Source: Ruminococcus sp. (GTDB lineage Bacteria; Bacillota; Clostridia; Oscillospirales; Ruminococcaceae). From it: a stretch of 64,000 nucleotides of DNA. Location: the NCBI GenBank assembly GCA_017525915.1, contig JAFXSC010000018.1, positions 1-64,000 of the forward strand, read 5' to 3'. The stretch's first letter is position 1; the number at the start of each line of letters is the position of its first letter. The position numbers and the translations under genes were made by a program. The notes beneath the pieces were generated by a model. It worked only from the letters and a program-made list of their open reading frames with translations. It had not been told where the DNA came from and did not search any database. Positions 7,931-17,839 of this stretch are shown here, piece after piece.

Positions 7931-8974
7931 TTAGCCGGTCAGTCCGGTGAAACTTATCGTGCAGCCGGGGTAGTAGCGGTCAAGTATCTCGCGCCATGTG
8001 GAGCCGTCCTTTGCCATAGCTTCCGCGCCGTACTGGCTCATGCCGACGCCGTGGCCGTAGCCGCGGGTAGTGAATATCGTTTCGTCGTTCTCGCATCTGA
8101 CATCGAAGCAGGCAGACCTCAGCGCGAGGGCGATACGGAGTTCGCCGCCGCTGATCGTTCTGTCGCCGGCTCTGACCGTGAGCACAGTTCCCGAATCCGA
8201 GACCTCCTTCACCTCTATCCAGTCTGACGGGTCATCGCCGAGGACGATGCCGGGAAAAGCGCTCTCCAGTGCGTATCTGAGAGCTTCACTGCCCATTCTT
8301 TCCTGCTGTATGAACTTAGGAGCGGAGGTATCATCGGGACTGTCGACCGGCACAAGGTAATCGACTGCCGTTCCCCAGACATTTTCGGCGCTTTCGGTCC
8401 TGCCGGAGGACATCGAGTGGAAAGCCGGTATTATCGGCTCATCGCAGTATGTAATGATATAGGGCAGCACATCATCGACCGCCGCGCTTATTCTGGCATA
8501 GCTGCCTTCAAACCTGTCCCCGAAGAACTTCTCCGCCTGTTCACGGGTATAATAGCCCTGATAGCGGGAAACGTCATTGGAAAAATCCGCTCCGCAGAGC
8601 TCCTGCGTGGGCGAAGAACGTTCCCTGATGCGCTGTCTTTCGGCATAGGTATGCGCCGCGACCGCCTGCGCTTTCAGAGCCTCGGGACTGAACGAAGCCG
8701 GCATTTCCGCACAGACAGCCCCGATAACGTAGTCCCTGACCGGCACCTCCATGACCTCGCCGGAAGCAATATCGAGAACTTTGTAAGGTTCCGGGGAAAA
8801 CTGAACGTCCTCTTCGTCCGGAACGGCATCGGGAGCAGTTTCCCTGCCGGTGCTCGTGCCTTCCGGGACTCCGGTCGCGGCAGAAGCACCGTTTCCTGCG
8901 ATATAAGCCGGAACTGCCGGCGCTGCTGCGATAGAAGCGGCAAGAAATAGTGCCGCCGCAAAATAGTTTTTCAT
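7931..8974 (-). CDS. spoIID: SpoIID/LytB-domain protein (sporulation lytic transglycosylase type)
   Basis: The 347-residue protein has an N-terminal signal or anchor (FAAALFLAASIAAAPA). The SpoIID domain follows: YVIGAVCAEMPASF with the catalytic Glu90, then EALKAQAVAAHTYAER, HSMSSGRTESAENVWG and the closing GYGHGVGMSQYGAEAMA. SpoIID cleaves denuded glycan strands during engulfment in endospore formers; relatives (LytB) act on cell walls otherwise. AAGGAGG lies 5 nt before the ATG at 8974. The longer frame to 9046 would begin inside an intergenic repeat and is rejected. No spoIIQ or other sporulation gene is adjacent, so a sporulation role is inferred from family only. Confidence 0.85.
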   Translation of the reverse strand: MKNYFAAALFLAASIAAAPAVPAYIAGNGASAATGVPEGTSTGRETAPDAVPDEEDVQFSPEPYKVLDIASGEVMEVPVRDYVIGAVCAEMPASFSPEALKAQAVAAHTYAERQRIRERSSPTQELCGADFSNDVSRYQGYYTREQAEKFFGDRFEGSYARISAAVDDVLPYIITYCDEPIIPAFHSMSSGRTESAENVWGTAVDYLVPVDSPDDTSAPKFIQQERMGSEALRYALESAFPGIVLGDDPSDWIEVKEVSDSGTVLTVRAGDRTISGGELRIALALRSACFDVRCENDETIFTTRGYGHGVGMSQYGAEAMAKDGSTWREILDRYYPGCTISFTGLTG

Positions 8975-8984
8975 AAATACCTCC

Positions 8985-9058
8985 TTATTAGTGAGTAGTA
9001 AGTAGTGATCGGTGATTAGTGCATAGTGATTTGTAGAGGCGCACAATGTGCATCCCTG
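8985..9058. repeat. Intergenic mosaic repeat, locus 1
   Basis: Contains the module GATTAGTGCATAGTG followed by a GAGGCGCACAATGTGCATC palindrome, both shared with other gene ends in this window (for example 32634, 47375, 61035). Confidence 0.6.
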
Positions 9059-9078
9059 TACTGCTTGCTAAAATTCAT

Positions 9079-9107
9079 TTGACATTCAGCGCGGAATGGT
9101 GTATAAT
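9079..9107 (+). promoter_or_regulatory. Perfect-consensus promoter of citrate synthase
   Basis: TTGACA (9079-9084), a 17-bp spacer and TATAAT (9102-9107). Transcription would start near 9114, leaving a leader of about 28 nt. Confidence 0.85.
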
Positions 9108-9141
9108 AATATATGAATATTTTTAAGAGGAGTGTGACGAA

Positions 9142-10497
9142 ATGCCGTCCTATATTTCAGGTTCCAATATTACAGATCTATGCAGAGAACTCAGCGAATA
9201 TTCTGCCTTTGACCCGAAGCTTTATGAGAAATATCATGTAAAGCGCGGACTCAGGAACAGTGACGGTACAGGCGTGGTTGCCGGTATCACGAATATATGC
9301 AACGTTCATGGCTATATTCTCAACGAGGGCGAGGTTGAACCGATCCCCGGTCAGCTCATATACCGCGGCTATAATATAAATGATCTTGTGGAAAATGTTG
9401 AAGCAGAGGACCGTTACGGCTATGAGGAAACGGCTTTCCTTCTGCTTTTCGGTCATCTCCCGACCAAGAAGGAGCTCGAGACCTTCTCCACCTATGTTTC
9501 ACTGAAAAGAGACCTTCCCAACGGCTTCGTTGAGGATATGATACTCAAGGCTCCCTCCAAGAACATCATGAACAAGCTCGCGCGTTCCGTGCTGGCGCTC
9601 TATTCTTATGATGATGAGTGCGAGAACAAGGAGCTCGAGAACGAGATGCGTACTGCGGTGAGCCTTATCGCAAAGCTCCCCGTTATCATGGCGAACGCCT
9701 ATCAGGTGAAGCGACGCGTTTACGACAATTCCAGCATGATAATGCACCCCATAAACTACGAGGAAAACACCGCACAGTGCATACTCTCCCTTCTCCGTCC
9801 CGACAGGCAGTACACCAAGGACGAGGCTCAGATGCTCGACAGACTGCTCATGCTCCAGGCTGAGCACGGCGGCGGAAACAATTCCTCCTTCGCCTGCCGC
9901 GTACTCACTTCGTCCGGCACAGATCCGTATTCGGCTTATTCTTCGGCAATATGCGCCCTCAAGGGACCCCGTCACGGCGGCGCGAACTTGCAGGTCATCC
10001 ATATGCTCGACAACTTCAAGGCGAATATCAAGCACTGGGACAACGAGGGCGAGGTCGCTGACTATATGCGCCGCACGATCCGCCACGAGACAAACGACGG
10101 TTCCGGTCTTATTTACGGTATGGGCCACGCGGTCTACACCATTTCCGACCCGCGTGCGGTCATCCTCAAAAAGAAGGCATTCGAGCTCGCAAAGGGCAGG
10201 GAGATAGAGGCTGAATTCCGCCTTCTCGAAACTATCGAGCGCCTTACCCCCGAGGTATTCCTCGAGGTCAAGGGCAGCGCAAAGGTAATGTGTGCCAATG
10301 TCGATATGTATTCCGGTCTTGTTTACCGTATGCTCGGCATACCGGACGAGCTGTTCACTCCGCTGTTCGCAGTTGCGCGTATGGCTGGCTGGGCTGCTCA
10401 CCGCATGGAGGAGATACTCACAGGCGGAAGGATAATCCGTCCCGCTTACAAGTCGATAGCCAAGGAGCGCAGCTACGTCAAGCTCAGCGACCGCTGA
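9142..10497 (+). CDS. gltA: Citrate synthase
   Basis: Condenses oxaloacetate and acetyl-CoA to citrate, here most likely to feed 2-oxoglutarate and glutamate synthesis in an anaerobe. The 451-residue length fits. The catalytic triad is visible: His278 in GPRHGG, His329 in GMGHAVY and Asp388 in NVDMYSG. An N-terminal region of about 40 residues precedes the core domain (RGLRNSDGTGVVAG). An AGAGGAG site precedes the ATG. It is the first gene after a perfect promoter and is followed after 23 bp by a lipoprotein gene in the same direction. No aconitase or isocitrate dehydrogenase is adjacent. Confidence 0.95.
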   Translation: MPSYISGSNITDLCRELSEYSAFDPKLYEKYHVKRGLRNSDGTGVVAGITNICNVHGYILNEGEVEPIPGQLIYRGYNINDLVENVEAEDRYGYEETAFLLLFGHLPTKKELETFSTYVSLKRDLPNGFVEDMILKAPSKNIMNKLARSVLALYSYDDECENKELENEMRTAVSLIAKLPVIMANAYQVKRRVYDNSSMIMHPINYEENTAQCILSLLRPDRQYTKDEAQMLDRLLMLQAEHGGGNNSSFACRVLTSSGTDPYSAYSSAICALKGPRHGGANLQVIHMLDNFKANIKHWDNEGEVADYMRRTIRHETNDGSGLIYGMGHAVYTISDPRAVILKKKAFELAKGREIEAEFRLLETIERLTPEVFLEVKGSAKVMCANVDMYSGLVYRMLGIPDELFTPLFAVARMAGWAAHRMEEILTGGRIIRPAYKSIAKERSYVKLSDR

Positions 10498-10520
10498 ACC
10501 GTTCCGGCGTCAGAAGGATC

Positions 10521-11843
10521 ATGAAAGCGATAGTATCTGTTGCCGTGTCCGCGGCTATGCTTACCGCGACCGGCTGTACCTTCGGCAACAACATTGACAA
10601 TCTCATGGCTCCGCCCAAGCTCAGCGTTGAGCAGGAGCAGATATACAGCGCCCTCACAGACGCGGCAGGCTCGTCGATAAGCCTTAAATATCCGCGTTCG
10701 GGCAAGTATCTCTCCGCCTTTATAGTCGAGGATATCGACGACGACGGCGGAAACGAGGCTATCGTCTTCTATGAGAAGACGGGTCTCACTATGGATGAAA
10801 ATACTCTCCGCATGAACGTTCTCGACCAGGACGGCGGCAAATGGCGCTCGGTCTGCGATGACCCGATAAAGGGTGCGGAGATCGAGAAGGTCATCATCTC
10901 AAAGCTCGGCAGCAACGACAGGATAAATATTATCATCGGGTGCAACCTTATCAACCGCTCGGAGAAGAACGTCACGGTCTATAACTATTCGCCCTCGGAG
11001 GGAATGATGTTCTCGGACTTCTCGTCCGCCTGCTCATTCATTGACGTTACCGACCTCAACAGCGACGGTCAGAACGAATTTCTCCTTCTGACGAGCTCCG
11101 CGACAGGCTCGCCTGCGCTTGCAGAAGCCTATCAGCTCGATAACGAGGGAAAATACCACCACTACACCTGCGACCTCAGCGGAAGCTTTACCGAGTTCGA
11201 CAGCCTTCGCTACGGAAAGATCGGCGGAAACCGTCAGGGACTCTACATCGACGCCGTCTCGGGCACAGGCTCGATACAGACTGACGTTATCTATATGGGC
11301 GCGACGGGTCTCAGCAAGGTATTCGGCACTCCGGAGGAGTCGCTCTCGACTATACGCCCGGCAGGCTGCCGCTCGCTTGACGTTGACGGCGACGGCTTGC
11401 TCGAAATACCCGTGCAGACCATATCTCCCGGATATGAGGAAGCGCCGGAGAGCGAACAGATGAAGCTCACAAACTGGCAGTTTATCGACAAGGACGACCG
11501 CCTTGAAAAGAAGTGCTGCTCATATTACAGTGTCGGCGAGGGATATATCTTCGTTTTCCCGGAGCGCTGGCGCGGAAAAGTCACCGTGAAGCGCGACATC
11601 ATCAACGGCGAGATAGTTTTCTGTTCCTATTCGGACGGAAATACCGGCAGGGAACTCCTCCGCATATTCTGCGCTGAGGATACCCCCTCGCGCGAGGACA
11701 GGCTGCTCTCGGGATATATGCTCCTGAGAACAAGGGGCGAGACCTCGTATCTTGCCTATATACCGCAGGACGGAGAGCAGTATGATGACGGTCTGAACGC
11801 TACGGCAGGAGATGTGGCGGTAGGATTCCTGTTCTCGGAATAA
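10521..11843 (+). CDS. Lipoprotein with FG-GAP/EF-hand-like repeats
   Basis: The 440-residue product has a lipoprotein signal (MKAIVSVAVSAAMLTATGC) with lipobox TATGC. The body contains spaced acidic loops DIDDDGGNE, DLNSDGQNE and DVDGDGLLE, typical of calcium-binding beta-propeller (FG-GAP/VCBS) blades. AAGGATC lies just before the ATG at 10521; the longer frame upstream overlaps citrate synthase in another frame and is not used. The function is unknown. It probably folds as an extracellular propeller and may act as a sensor for the two-component system encoded directly downstream; that link is inference from order only. Confidence 0.8.
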   Translation: MKAIVSVAVSAAMLTATGCTFGNNIDNLMAPPKLSVEQEQIYSALTDAAGSSISLKYPRSGKYLSAFIVEDIDDDGGNEAIVFYEKTGLTMDENTLRMNVLDQDGGKWRSVCDDPIKGAEIEKVIISKLGSNDRINIIIGCNLINRSEKNVTVYNYSPSEGMMFSDFSSACSFIDVTDLNSDGQNEFLLLTSSATGSPALAEAYQLDNEGKYHHYTCDLSGSFTEFDSLRYGKIGGNRQGLYIDAVSGTGSIQTDVIYMGATGLSKVFGTPEESLSTIRPAGCRSLDVDGDGLLEIPVQTISPGYEEAPESEQMKLTNWQFIDKDDRLEKKCCSYYSVGEGYIFVFPERWRGKVTVKRDIINGEIVFCSYSDGNTGRELLRIFCAEDTPSREDRLLSGYMLLRTRGETSYLAYIPQDGEQYDDGLNATAGDVAVGFLFSE

Positions 11844-11897
11844 TAATCACGCATTACGCATTAGTATAATTATAAATCAACAAAGGAGGAAACGGCA

Positions 11898-12599
11898 ATG
11901 AAACGAATCCTTATCTGCGAGGACGAGGATACTATCCGCGAATTCGTAGTTATCAACCTCAAACGCGCCGGATACGATGTCGTTGACGTCAACTGCGGCG
12001 AGGCTGCTCTGAAGACCTTCGAGGCTGAACACGGCAACTTCGATATCGTTCTCCTCGACATCATGATGCCCGGCATCGACGGCTTTCAGGTCTGCAAGAA
12101 GATACGCGAGAAAAGCTCTACGATAGGCATTATCATGCTCACCGCAAGAACTCAGGAAATGGATAAGGTGAGCGGTCTTATGATAGGTGCCGATGATTAT
12201 ATCACCAAGCCCTTCTCACCCTCCGAGCTCACCGCGAGAGTTGATGCGATATACCGCAGAGTGTGCATGAGCTTCATCAAGAACGAAAAGCAGTCGGTCA
12301 TCGAATCCGGTCCCTTCGTGCTCAACCTCAAAAGCAGGACGGTTACTAAGGACAACGAGCCTATCGAGCTTACACAGGTCGAATACCAGATACTCGAATT
12401 CTTCATGAACAACAAGAATACCGCCCTCGACCGCGCAAGCATCCTCAATCACATCTGGGGCGAGAGCTACTACGGCGACGACAAGATAGTCGATGTGAAT
12501 ATCCGCCGTATACGCATGAAGATAGAGGACGAGCCTTCAAGTCCCAAGTTCATCATAACCATATGGGGCTACGGCTACAAGTGGAACGACCCACAGTAA
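11898..12599 (+). CDS. OmpR-family response regulator
   Basis: The 233-residue protein has a receiver domain with the acidic pocket EDED (residues 8-11), the phospho-acceptor Asp54 in LLDIMMPG, Thr in MLTAR and Lys in ITKPF. A C-terminal winged helix follows (LTQVEYQILEFFMNN, then VDVNIRRIRMKIE). AAAGGAGG precedes the ATG. It is followed after 3 nt by its histidine kinase, so the two are translationally close. Stimulus and target genes cannot be read from the sequence. Confidence 0.95.
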   Translation: MKRILICEDEDTIREFVVINLKRAGYDVVDVNCGEAALKTFEAEHGNFDIVLLDIMMPGIDGFQVCKKIREKSSTIGIIMLTARTQEMDKVSGLMIGADDYITKPFSPSELTARVDAIYRRVCMSFIKNEKQSVIESGPFVLNLKSRTVTKDNEPIELTQVEYQILEFFMNNKNTALDRASILNHIWGESYYGDDKIVDVNIRRIRMKIEDEPSSPKFIITIWGYGYKWNDPQ

Positions 12600-12602
12600 A
12601 TA

Positions 12603-14009
12603 ATGGCGAAAAAAAGCATCACAAGGCGCTGGGCGATAAATAACCTCGGTGTTATAGTCCTTGCGCTCCTTGTAATTGAAATGGCGATAATCTATGCGCT
12701 CCAGAGCTATTATTACAACTCCGCGAAGCAGTACCTCTTTTCCAAGATAAACGCCGTAACGAGCGTTCTGAGCATACATTCGCAGGACAGCGCCGCGAAT
12801 TTCTCCGCGGAAATGAGAAACCTCCTCGAGACCTTCAACGAGAAGGACAAGATAGAGCTCATGGCGATAAACTCAAAGGGTAGGGTAGTGCTCACGTCCT
12901 CGGGCTTCTCGCCTGATGCTGACGCGCCTATGCCGGACTATGAGGACGCAATGGAAAAAGGAGAAGGCTCCTACATCGGAAAGCTCGACAGCGGTGAAAA
13001 GGTGCTCGCGGTGTCCGTTCCGATATCCGCGCTCAGCAGCGAGTATTCGTCCGTCCGCATGGTAACATCGCTCACGGATATAGATAATACCATAAAAAAC
13101 TACATCATCGCGATAACGATAGTTACGCTGATAATACTTCTCATAATCATCACCACCGGTCTGTTCTTCGCCGGTTCTATCGTAAAGCCGATACGTCAGA
13201 TAAGCGGTATAGCGAGCAAATTCGCAATGGGCGACTTCTCGGTCCGCATAGACAACAGCTCCAACGACGAGATAGGCGACCTGTGTACTGCCATAAACCA
13301 TATGGCGGATGAATTGTCAACGGCGGAGGCGATGAAGAATGAGTTCATTTCCTCGGTATCCCACGAACTGCGAACGCCGCTCACGGCTATAAAGGGCTGG
13401 GCGGAAACGCTCATGGTGGACGGCGGTGAAAACCCCGATACCATGAAAAAGGGCGTCGGAGTTATCGTTAACGAGACCGAGAGACTTTCCCAGATGGTTG
13501 AGGAGCTCCTTGATTTCTCGCGTATGCAGAACGGTCACTTCACTCTCCGCAGTGCGGCTATGGATATTCTCGCAGAGCTCGGCGACGCAGTGCTGATATA
13601 CAGCGACAAGGCACGGCGCGACGGCATCACCATTACATACGATGAGCCGGAAATGCTGCCTTTCGTATTCGGTGACAAGAACCGTATCCGTCAGGTGTTC
13701 ATCAACATCATCGACAATGCTGTGAAGTATTCGACTGAGGGCGGCACGGTAACGATAAAAGCCTCCGAAAGCGGCGGCATGGTCGTTGTCTCCGTCACCG
13801 ATACCGGCATGGGCATTAAAAAATCAGACCTTGCAAAGGTAAAGACCAAATTCTACAAGGCTAACCACACGCGGCGCGGCTCCGGCATCGGACTTGCGGT
13901 CGCGGACGAGATAGTCAGCCTCCACGGTGGTACTCTCGATATTACAAGTCCCGGCGAGGGCAAGGGTACTACCGTTACTATAAAACTGCCGGTAATGCAG
14001 AACAGCTGA
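12603..14009 (+). CDS. Membrane sensor histidine kinase
   Basis: The 468-residue kinase has one membrane helix near residues 14-34, an extracytoplasmic sensor of about 125 residues, a second helix near 160-188 and a HAMP linker (IRQISGIASKFAMGDFSV). The dimerisation domain has His254 in SHELRTP. The ATPase domain shows N box INIIDNAVKYS, G1 TDTGMGI and G2 GSGIGLAVA. All catalytic boxes are intact. The architecture resembles PhoR/WalK-like kinases without a PAS domain. It is the cognate partner of the response regulator just upstream. Confidence 0.95.
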   Translation: MAKKSITRRWAINNLGVIVLALLVIEMAIIYALQSYYYNSAKQYLFSKINAVTSVLSIHSQDSAANFSAEMRNLLETFNEKDKIELMAINSKGRVVLTSSGFSPDADAPMPDYEDAMEKGEGSYIGKLDSGEKVLAVSVPISALSSEYSSVRMVTSLTDIDNTIKNYIIAITIVTLIILLIIITTGLFFAGSIVKPIRQISGIASKFAMGDFSVRIDNSSNDEIGDLCTAINHMADELSTAEAMKNEFISSVSHELRTPLTAIKGWAETLMVDGGENPDTMKKGVGVIVNETERLSQMVEELLDFSRMQNGHFTLRSAAMDILAELGDAVLIYSDKARRDGITITYDEPEMLPFVFGDKNRIRQVFINIIDNAVKYSTEGGTVTIKASESGGMVVVSVTDTGMGIKKSDLAKVKTKFYKANHTRRGSGIGLAVADEIVSLHGGTLDITSPGEGKGTTVTIKLPVMQNS

Positions 14010-14027
14010 CCGGCATAAGGAGAACCT

Positions 14028-14951
14028 ATGAGCAATAACCAGAATACAAGCGAAAAATTCCGCTCGAAGATCGGCGGACAGGCACTCATCGAGGGCATCA
14101 TGATGCTCGGTCCGAATACCGGTGCTATGGCTTGCCGGCTTCCGGACGGTACCGTTGACCTCGAAACATGGGAGGAAAACAACGGCAAGGGCGCACCGTG
14201 GTACAGAAAGGTGCCCCTTGTGCGCGGCTGTACGAACTTCGTTATATCGCTGAAAAAAGGCTACAAATACATGATGAGGTCGGCTGAGAAGCAGCTCACC
14301 GACGAGGAAAAGAAGGAACAGGAGTCCTCCGCATTCTTCACCGTCATGATGTATATCGGCGTGATAATCGGCATAGTCATGGCTGTGGGACTGTTTGCAG
14401 TCCTCCCGAAATGGATAGCCGGAATGATACCGGAGGTCAGGGACAGGCGGATACTCCGCTCGCTGGTCGAGGGCATCATAAAAATAGCGATATTTGTGGC
14501 ATATATGGCACTGGTAAGCCTTATGAAGGACATACGCAGGCAGTATATGTACCACGGTGCTGAGCACAAGACCATTGCCTGCCACGAGGCTGAGCTCCCA
14601 CTTACGGTCGAGAACGTCCGCAAGCAGACACGCTTCCACAAGCGCTGCGGAACGAGCTTCATCTTCATCGTGCTCATCGTTGGAATACTCATGATGTGCC
14701 TGATACCGGCAATGGAGACATGGAAGCGCATACTCGTCGGACTTGCGATGCTTCCGCTTATCGTTGGTATATCCTATGAATTCATACGCCTTGCCGGAAA
14801 CCACGACAACCTGTTCACGAAGATACTTTCCGCGCCCGGACTTGCTATGCAGCGCATAACAACCCGTGAGCCGGACGACAGCATGATAGAGATAGCGATA
14901 GCCGCCCTCACCCCCTGCATTCCGCAGGACAAGACCGAGGATAAGTGGTAA
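14028..14951 (+). CDS. DUF1385 (YqhQ-like) membrane protein
   Basis: The 307-residue protein has the family motifs GGQALIEGIMM (residues 13-23), YHGAEHKTI and KRCGTSF, and four membrane segments (about 105-127, 140-165, 205-227 and 231-250). DUF1385 proteins are conserved in spore-forming and related Firmicutes and are often encoded beside prmC and prfA, as here with prmC. The biochemical role is unknown. The conserved His/Cys residues suggest metal binding or catalysis, which is inference. AAGGAG lies before the ATG. Confidence 0.9.
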   Translation: MSNNQNTSEKFRSKIGGQALIEGIMMLGPNTGAMACRLPDGTVDLETWEENNGKGAPWYRKVPLVRGCTNFVISLKKGYKYMMRSAEKQLTDEEKKEQESSAFFTVMMYIGVIIGIVMAVGLFAVLPKWIAGMIPEVRDRRILRSLVEGIIKIAIFVAYMALVSLMKDIRRQYMYHGAEHKTIACHEAELPLTVENVRKQTRFHKRCGTSFIFIVLIVGILMMCLIPAMETWKRILVGLAMLPLIVGISYEFIRLAGNHDNLFTKILSAPGLAMQRITTREPDDSMIEIAIAALTPCIPQDKTEDKW

Positions 14952-14984
14952 ACAGTGTGACGGCGCAAACACCGCCACAAAGAA

Positions 14985-15119
14985 TAATTGCGGTATCGCC
15001 TGCCGGCGATAAAATATAAATAAAATCCGTCCACGCAGGCGGACACCTCAATTCCGCATTCCGAATTAAAAATACTATGCACTTTGCACTGATGACTAAT
15101 TATGAATTATGAATTAAAA
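14985..15119. repeat. Intergenic mosaic repeat, locus 2
   Basis: Four modules in a row: the TATCGCCTGCCGGCGATA hairpin (14994-15011), a TCCGT...CGGAC hairpin followed by ACACC (about 15026-15047), ACTATGCACT, and AATTATGAATTATGAATT. The last module contains the start codon of prmC. Confidence 0.7.
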
Positions 15120-15968
15120 AAAGTGTCGCGCCGTCAGCTCTATGACGAGTGTGTCGCCCTGCTGAACGCCGCCGGAAAGGAATCCGCAGACTTCGACGTT
15201 CTCTGCATATTTCAGGATATGCTCGGCGACAAAAATCCCCTGTTCCTGCCGGGGAAGGAAATCCCTCCCGGGACCGCAGAACGTATCCGCGGACTTGTGA
15301 AGGCACGCTCAGAGGGCGAGCCACTCCAGTACCTCCTCGGAAAATGGGAGTTCTATGGCATTGAGCTCTATGTCGGCGAAGGCGTGCTGATACCGCGTCC
15401 CGACACCGAGACTCTCGTTGAGCATACGCTTGACATATGCCGGGAAAAAGGCATAAGGTCACCTGTCATCGCGGACCTTTGCAGCGGTTCGGGCTGCATC
15501 GCGCTCGCGCTCGAAAGAGAGCTTCCCGGTGCGGAGATATACGCCGTTGAAATGTCACCGGAAGCCCTCGCATATCTCAGAAAGAACCGGGAACTCAACA
15601 ATTCCCGTATACATATCATCGAAGGCGACATCCTTTCTCCGGAGGTCATAAGCACTCTCCCGGAGGCTGATGTCATCGTATCAAATCCGCCGTACCTCAC
15701 CGCGCAGGATATGACTGAGCTTGAAACAGAGGTCCTCTGCGAGCCGTCACTTGCGCTTTTCGGAGGAAGCGACGGTCTGGACTATTACCGTGCCATAGCT
15801 GAAAAGTGGAGAGATAAGCTCCGTGAAGGCGGCATCATCGCCTTTGAATTCGGCTTGGGTCAGCATGGAGATGTTGAAGAAATCCTCAGAAGCTGCGGCT
15901 TCACAGATATAAGCTTCCGCAAAGACGGCGGCGGAATTATCCGTACTGCTTCCGCTGTGAAGCACTGA
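15102..15968 (+). CDS. prmC: Release factor glutamine N5-methyltransferase
   Basis: Methylates the Gln of the GGQ motif in peptide-chain release factors. The 288-residue length fits. The catalytic NPPY is at residues 195-198 (VIVSNPPYLT) and the AdoMet motif is ADLCSGSGCIALA. The N-terminal helical domain (RQLYDECVALLNAAG) is typical. The ATG at 15102 lies inside the AATTATGAATTATGAATT repeat and no good ribosome site precedes it, so the true start may differ (a GTG at 15123 is possible but has no clear site either). The prfA gene usual in this neighbourhood is absent from the window. Confidence 0.93.
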   Translation: MNYELKKVSRRQLYDECVALLNAAGKESADFDVLCIFQDMLGDKNPLFLPGKEIPPGTAERIRGLVKARSEGEPLQYLLGKWEFYGIELYVGEGVLIPRPDTETLVEHTLDICREKGIRSPVIADLCSGSGCIALALERELPGAEIYAVEMSPEALAYLRKNRELNNSRIHIIEGDILSPEVISTLPEADVIVSNPPYLTAQDMTELETEVLCEPSLALFGGSDGLDYYRAIAEKWRDKLREGGIIAFEFGLGQHGDVEEILRSCGFTDISFRKDGGGIIRTASAVKH

Positions 15969-15988
15969 AAACAGGGAAGGGGAAACCT

Positions 15989-16600
15989 ATGAAGATAGCA
16001 GTCTTTTCAGATGTTCACGGAAACCTCAGTGCGCTGAAGGCAGTCCTTGAACGGATAAGGGAACGGAACGCGGACGTTACGGTGTTTCTGGGAGATATCT
16101 TCCAGCGCGGCAACGAGGAATTCGAGTGCCTTGAGCTGCTGATGAACAGCGGCATCGTCTGCTTGAAGGGAAACTGTGAGCTCTATGCGGAGCACGGCGT
16201 TGACGTTGACCCCGATGTGGAGCACCTGAGAGCCTACTATGACGAAGTGAGGGCGAAGCTCACCCCCGTTCAGACGGATTTCATCAGGAAGATGCCGCTG
16301 TTTTACGAAGCTGAATACTGCGGACACAGGCTGCATTTTTCGCACTTTCTGTTTCTGGATACACCTGCCGCATACCCATTTCTGCCGCTTTCAAGCCTGA
16401 AAGACGGCACGTTCGATGAAGCCTGCAAAAGGGACGCTGTAACGAAATATGACCTTGCCGTTATCGGACACTGTCACCAGAATTTCGTGAAGGGGAACGT
16501 CGTTTCGGTCTCGGCGACCGGTCTTGAAGGGGCTTCGTACCTCGTGATAGATGTGAATGACGGCGGTGTAACGTCTGAGCATATAAGCCTGAACGGCTAA
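15989..16600 (+). CDS. Metallophosphoesterase (YfcE/MJ0936-like)
   Basis: The 203-residue product has the calcineurin-like metal-binding motifs in order: SDVHGN (Asp8, His10), LGDIFQRG, GNCE, LHFSHF and GHCH. It probably hydrolyses phosphodiester or phosphomonoester bonds using two metal ions; the physiological substrate is unknown. A GGAAGGGG site lies before the ATG. It starts 20 nt after prmC and is probably in the same transcript. Confidence 0.85.
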   Translation: MKIAVFSDVHGNLSALKAVLERIRERNADVTVFLGDIFQRGNEEFECLELLMNSGIVCLKGNCELYAEHGVDVDPDVEHLRAYYDEVRAKLTPVQTDFIRKMPLFYEAEYCGHRLHFSHFLFLDTPAAYPFLPLSSLKDGTFDEACKRDAVTKYDLAVIGHCHQNFVKGNVVSVSATGLEGASYLVIDVNDGGVTSEHISLNG

Positions 16601-16661
16601 AGGCTCGGATAACGGCTTGATACAGGATACTATTTCATAATATTTTTACGGAGGAATCACA

Positions 16662-17837
16662 ATGGCAAAGAAGGAACTTGCTAAGAAAGCGCCAGTCACT
16701 AAAGCGGCGACCGATGAGGACAAGAAGTCCGCTCTCGCAGGCGCTCTCAAGCAGATAGAGAAGAAGTACGGCACAGGCTCGATAATGCGTCTCGGCGAGA
16801 CAAAGAAGCTCGATGTTGCGGCTATCCCCACCGGCTCGATGACCCTCGATATGGCTCTCGGAATCGGCGGTGTGCCGCGCGGAAGAATAGTCGAGATATA
16901 CGGACCCGAAAGCTCCGGTAAGACCACCGTTGCGCTCTCGATTATAGCTCAGGCTCAGAAGCAGGGCGGTGAGGTCGCTTTCATCGACGTTGAGCACGCT
17001 CTCGACCCGGTCTATGCTCATGCTCTCGGAGTAAACACCAACGACCTTCTCGTTTCACAGCCGGACAGCGGCGAACAGGCTCTTGAAATTGCCGAAGCAC
17101 TGATACGCTCCGGTGCTATCGACGTTATCGTCCTCGATTCCATTGCCGCAATGACCACACGCGCCGAAATTGACGGTGAAATGGGCGACCTTCATGTTGG
17201 TCAGCTCGCAAGACTTATGTCACAGGCTATGAGAAAGCTCACGGCAGCCATCTCAAAATCGAGCTGTGTTGCTATATTCATAAACCAGATACGCGAAAAG
17301 ATTGGCGTTATGTATGGCAATCCGGAGACTACCCCCGGCGGTCGCGCACTTAAATTCTACGCTTCTGTCCGCATCGAGGTAAGAAAGGGCGAGGCTATCA
17401 AGTCCGGCAGCACTATCATCGGCTCGTCCACAAAGTGCAAGGTCGTAAAGAACAAGGTCGCTCCGCCTTTCAAGGAGTGTACCTTCGATCTGATGTATGG
17501 CACCGGAATTTCACGCACCGGAGAGGTGCTCGACCTTGCGACGGAGCTCGGCATAATCAAGAAGGGCGGCTCGTGGTTCAGCTATAACGACCAGAAACTC
17601 GGTCAGGGGCGCGACAACGTCAAGGAGATACTCAAGACCGACGAGAAGCTCATGAAGGAGATAGAGGAGCAGATACTCGCAAGAAAGGGCGAGCTCGAAG
17701 GCGTTATCGAGCCCAAGGGCGATGATTCGGCTTCCGGTGCATCAGCTACCGCTTCTGAGGACGGAAAGCCCTCGGACAGTGACGATATCCTCGCTGATAT
17801 CGACGAGGATTTCGAGGAATTCACCCCTGCTGACTGA
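16662..17837 (+). CDS. recA: Recombinase RecA
   Basis: RecA forms filaments on single-stranded DNA for recombination and the SOS response. The 391-residue protein has Walker [10 protein letters not shown] (about 87-95), the [11 protein letters not shown]alker B and the L2 region ([20 protein letters not shown]). The acidic C-terminal tail is longer than usual, with many Ser, Asp and Glu residues. The ribosome site ACGGAGG precedes the ATG. I saw no convincing LexA box in the 61-bp upstream gap. recX follows after 2 nt. Confidence 0.98.
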   Translation: MAKKELAKKAPVTKAATDEDKKSALAGALKQIEKKYGTGSIMRLGETKKLDVAAIPTGSMTLDMALGIGGVPRGRIVEIYGPESSGKTTVALSIIAQAQKQGGEVAFIDVEHALDPVYAHALGVNTNDLLVSQPDSGEQALEIAEALIRSGAIDVIVLDSIAAMTTRAEIDGEMGDLHVGQLARLMSQAMRKLTAAISKSSCVAIFINQIREKIGVMYGNPETTPGGRALKFYASVRIEVRKGEAIKSGSTIIGSSTKCKVVKNKVAPPFKECTFDLMYGTGISRTGEVLDLATELGIIKKGGSWFSYNDQKLGQGRDNVKEILKTDEKLMKEIEEQILARKGELEGVIEPKGDDSASGASATASEDGKPSDSDDILADIDEDFEEFTPAD

Positions 17838-17839
17838 CA

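Noticed and set aside
8975..9046. 24-residue extension of the SpoIID protein
   Set aside because: It translates an intergenic repeat, while AAGGAGG and a signal peptide support the start at 8974.
9499..10401. 300-codon minus-strand frame
   Set aside because: Antisense to citrate synthase, with no supporting signals.
13824..14978. 384-codon minus-strand frame
   Set aside because: Antisense to the histidine kinase and DUF1385; the His/Tyr-rich translation is typical of an antisense shadow.
16601..16661. LexA box before recA
   Set aside because: No GAAC-N4-GTTC-like or other convincing SOS palindrome was found in the gap.
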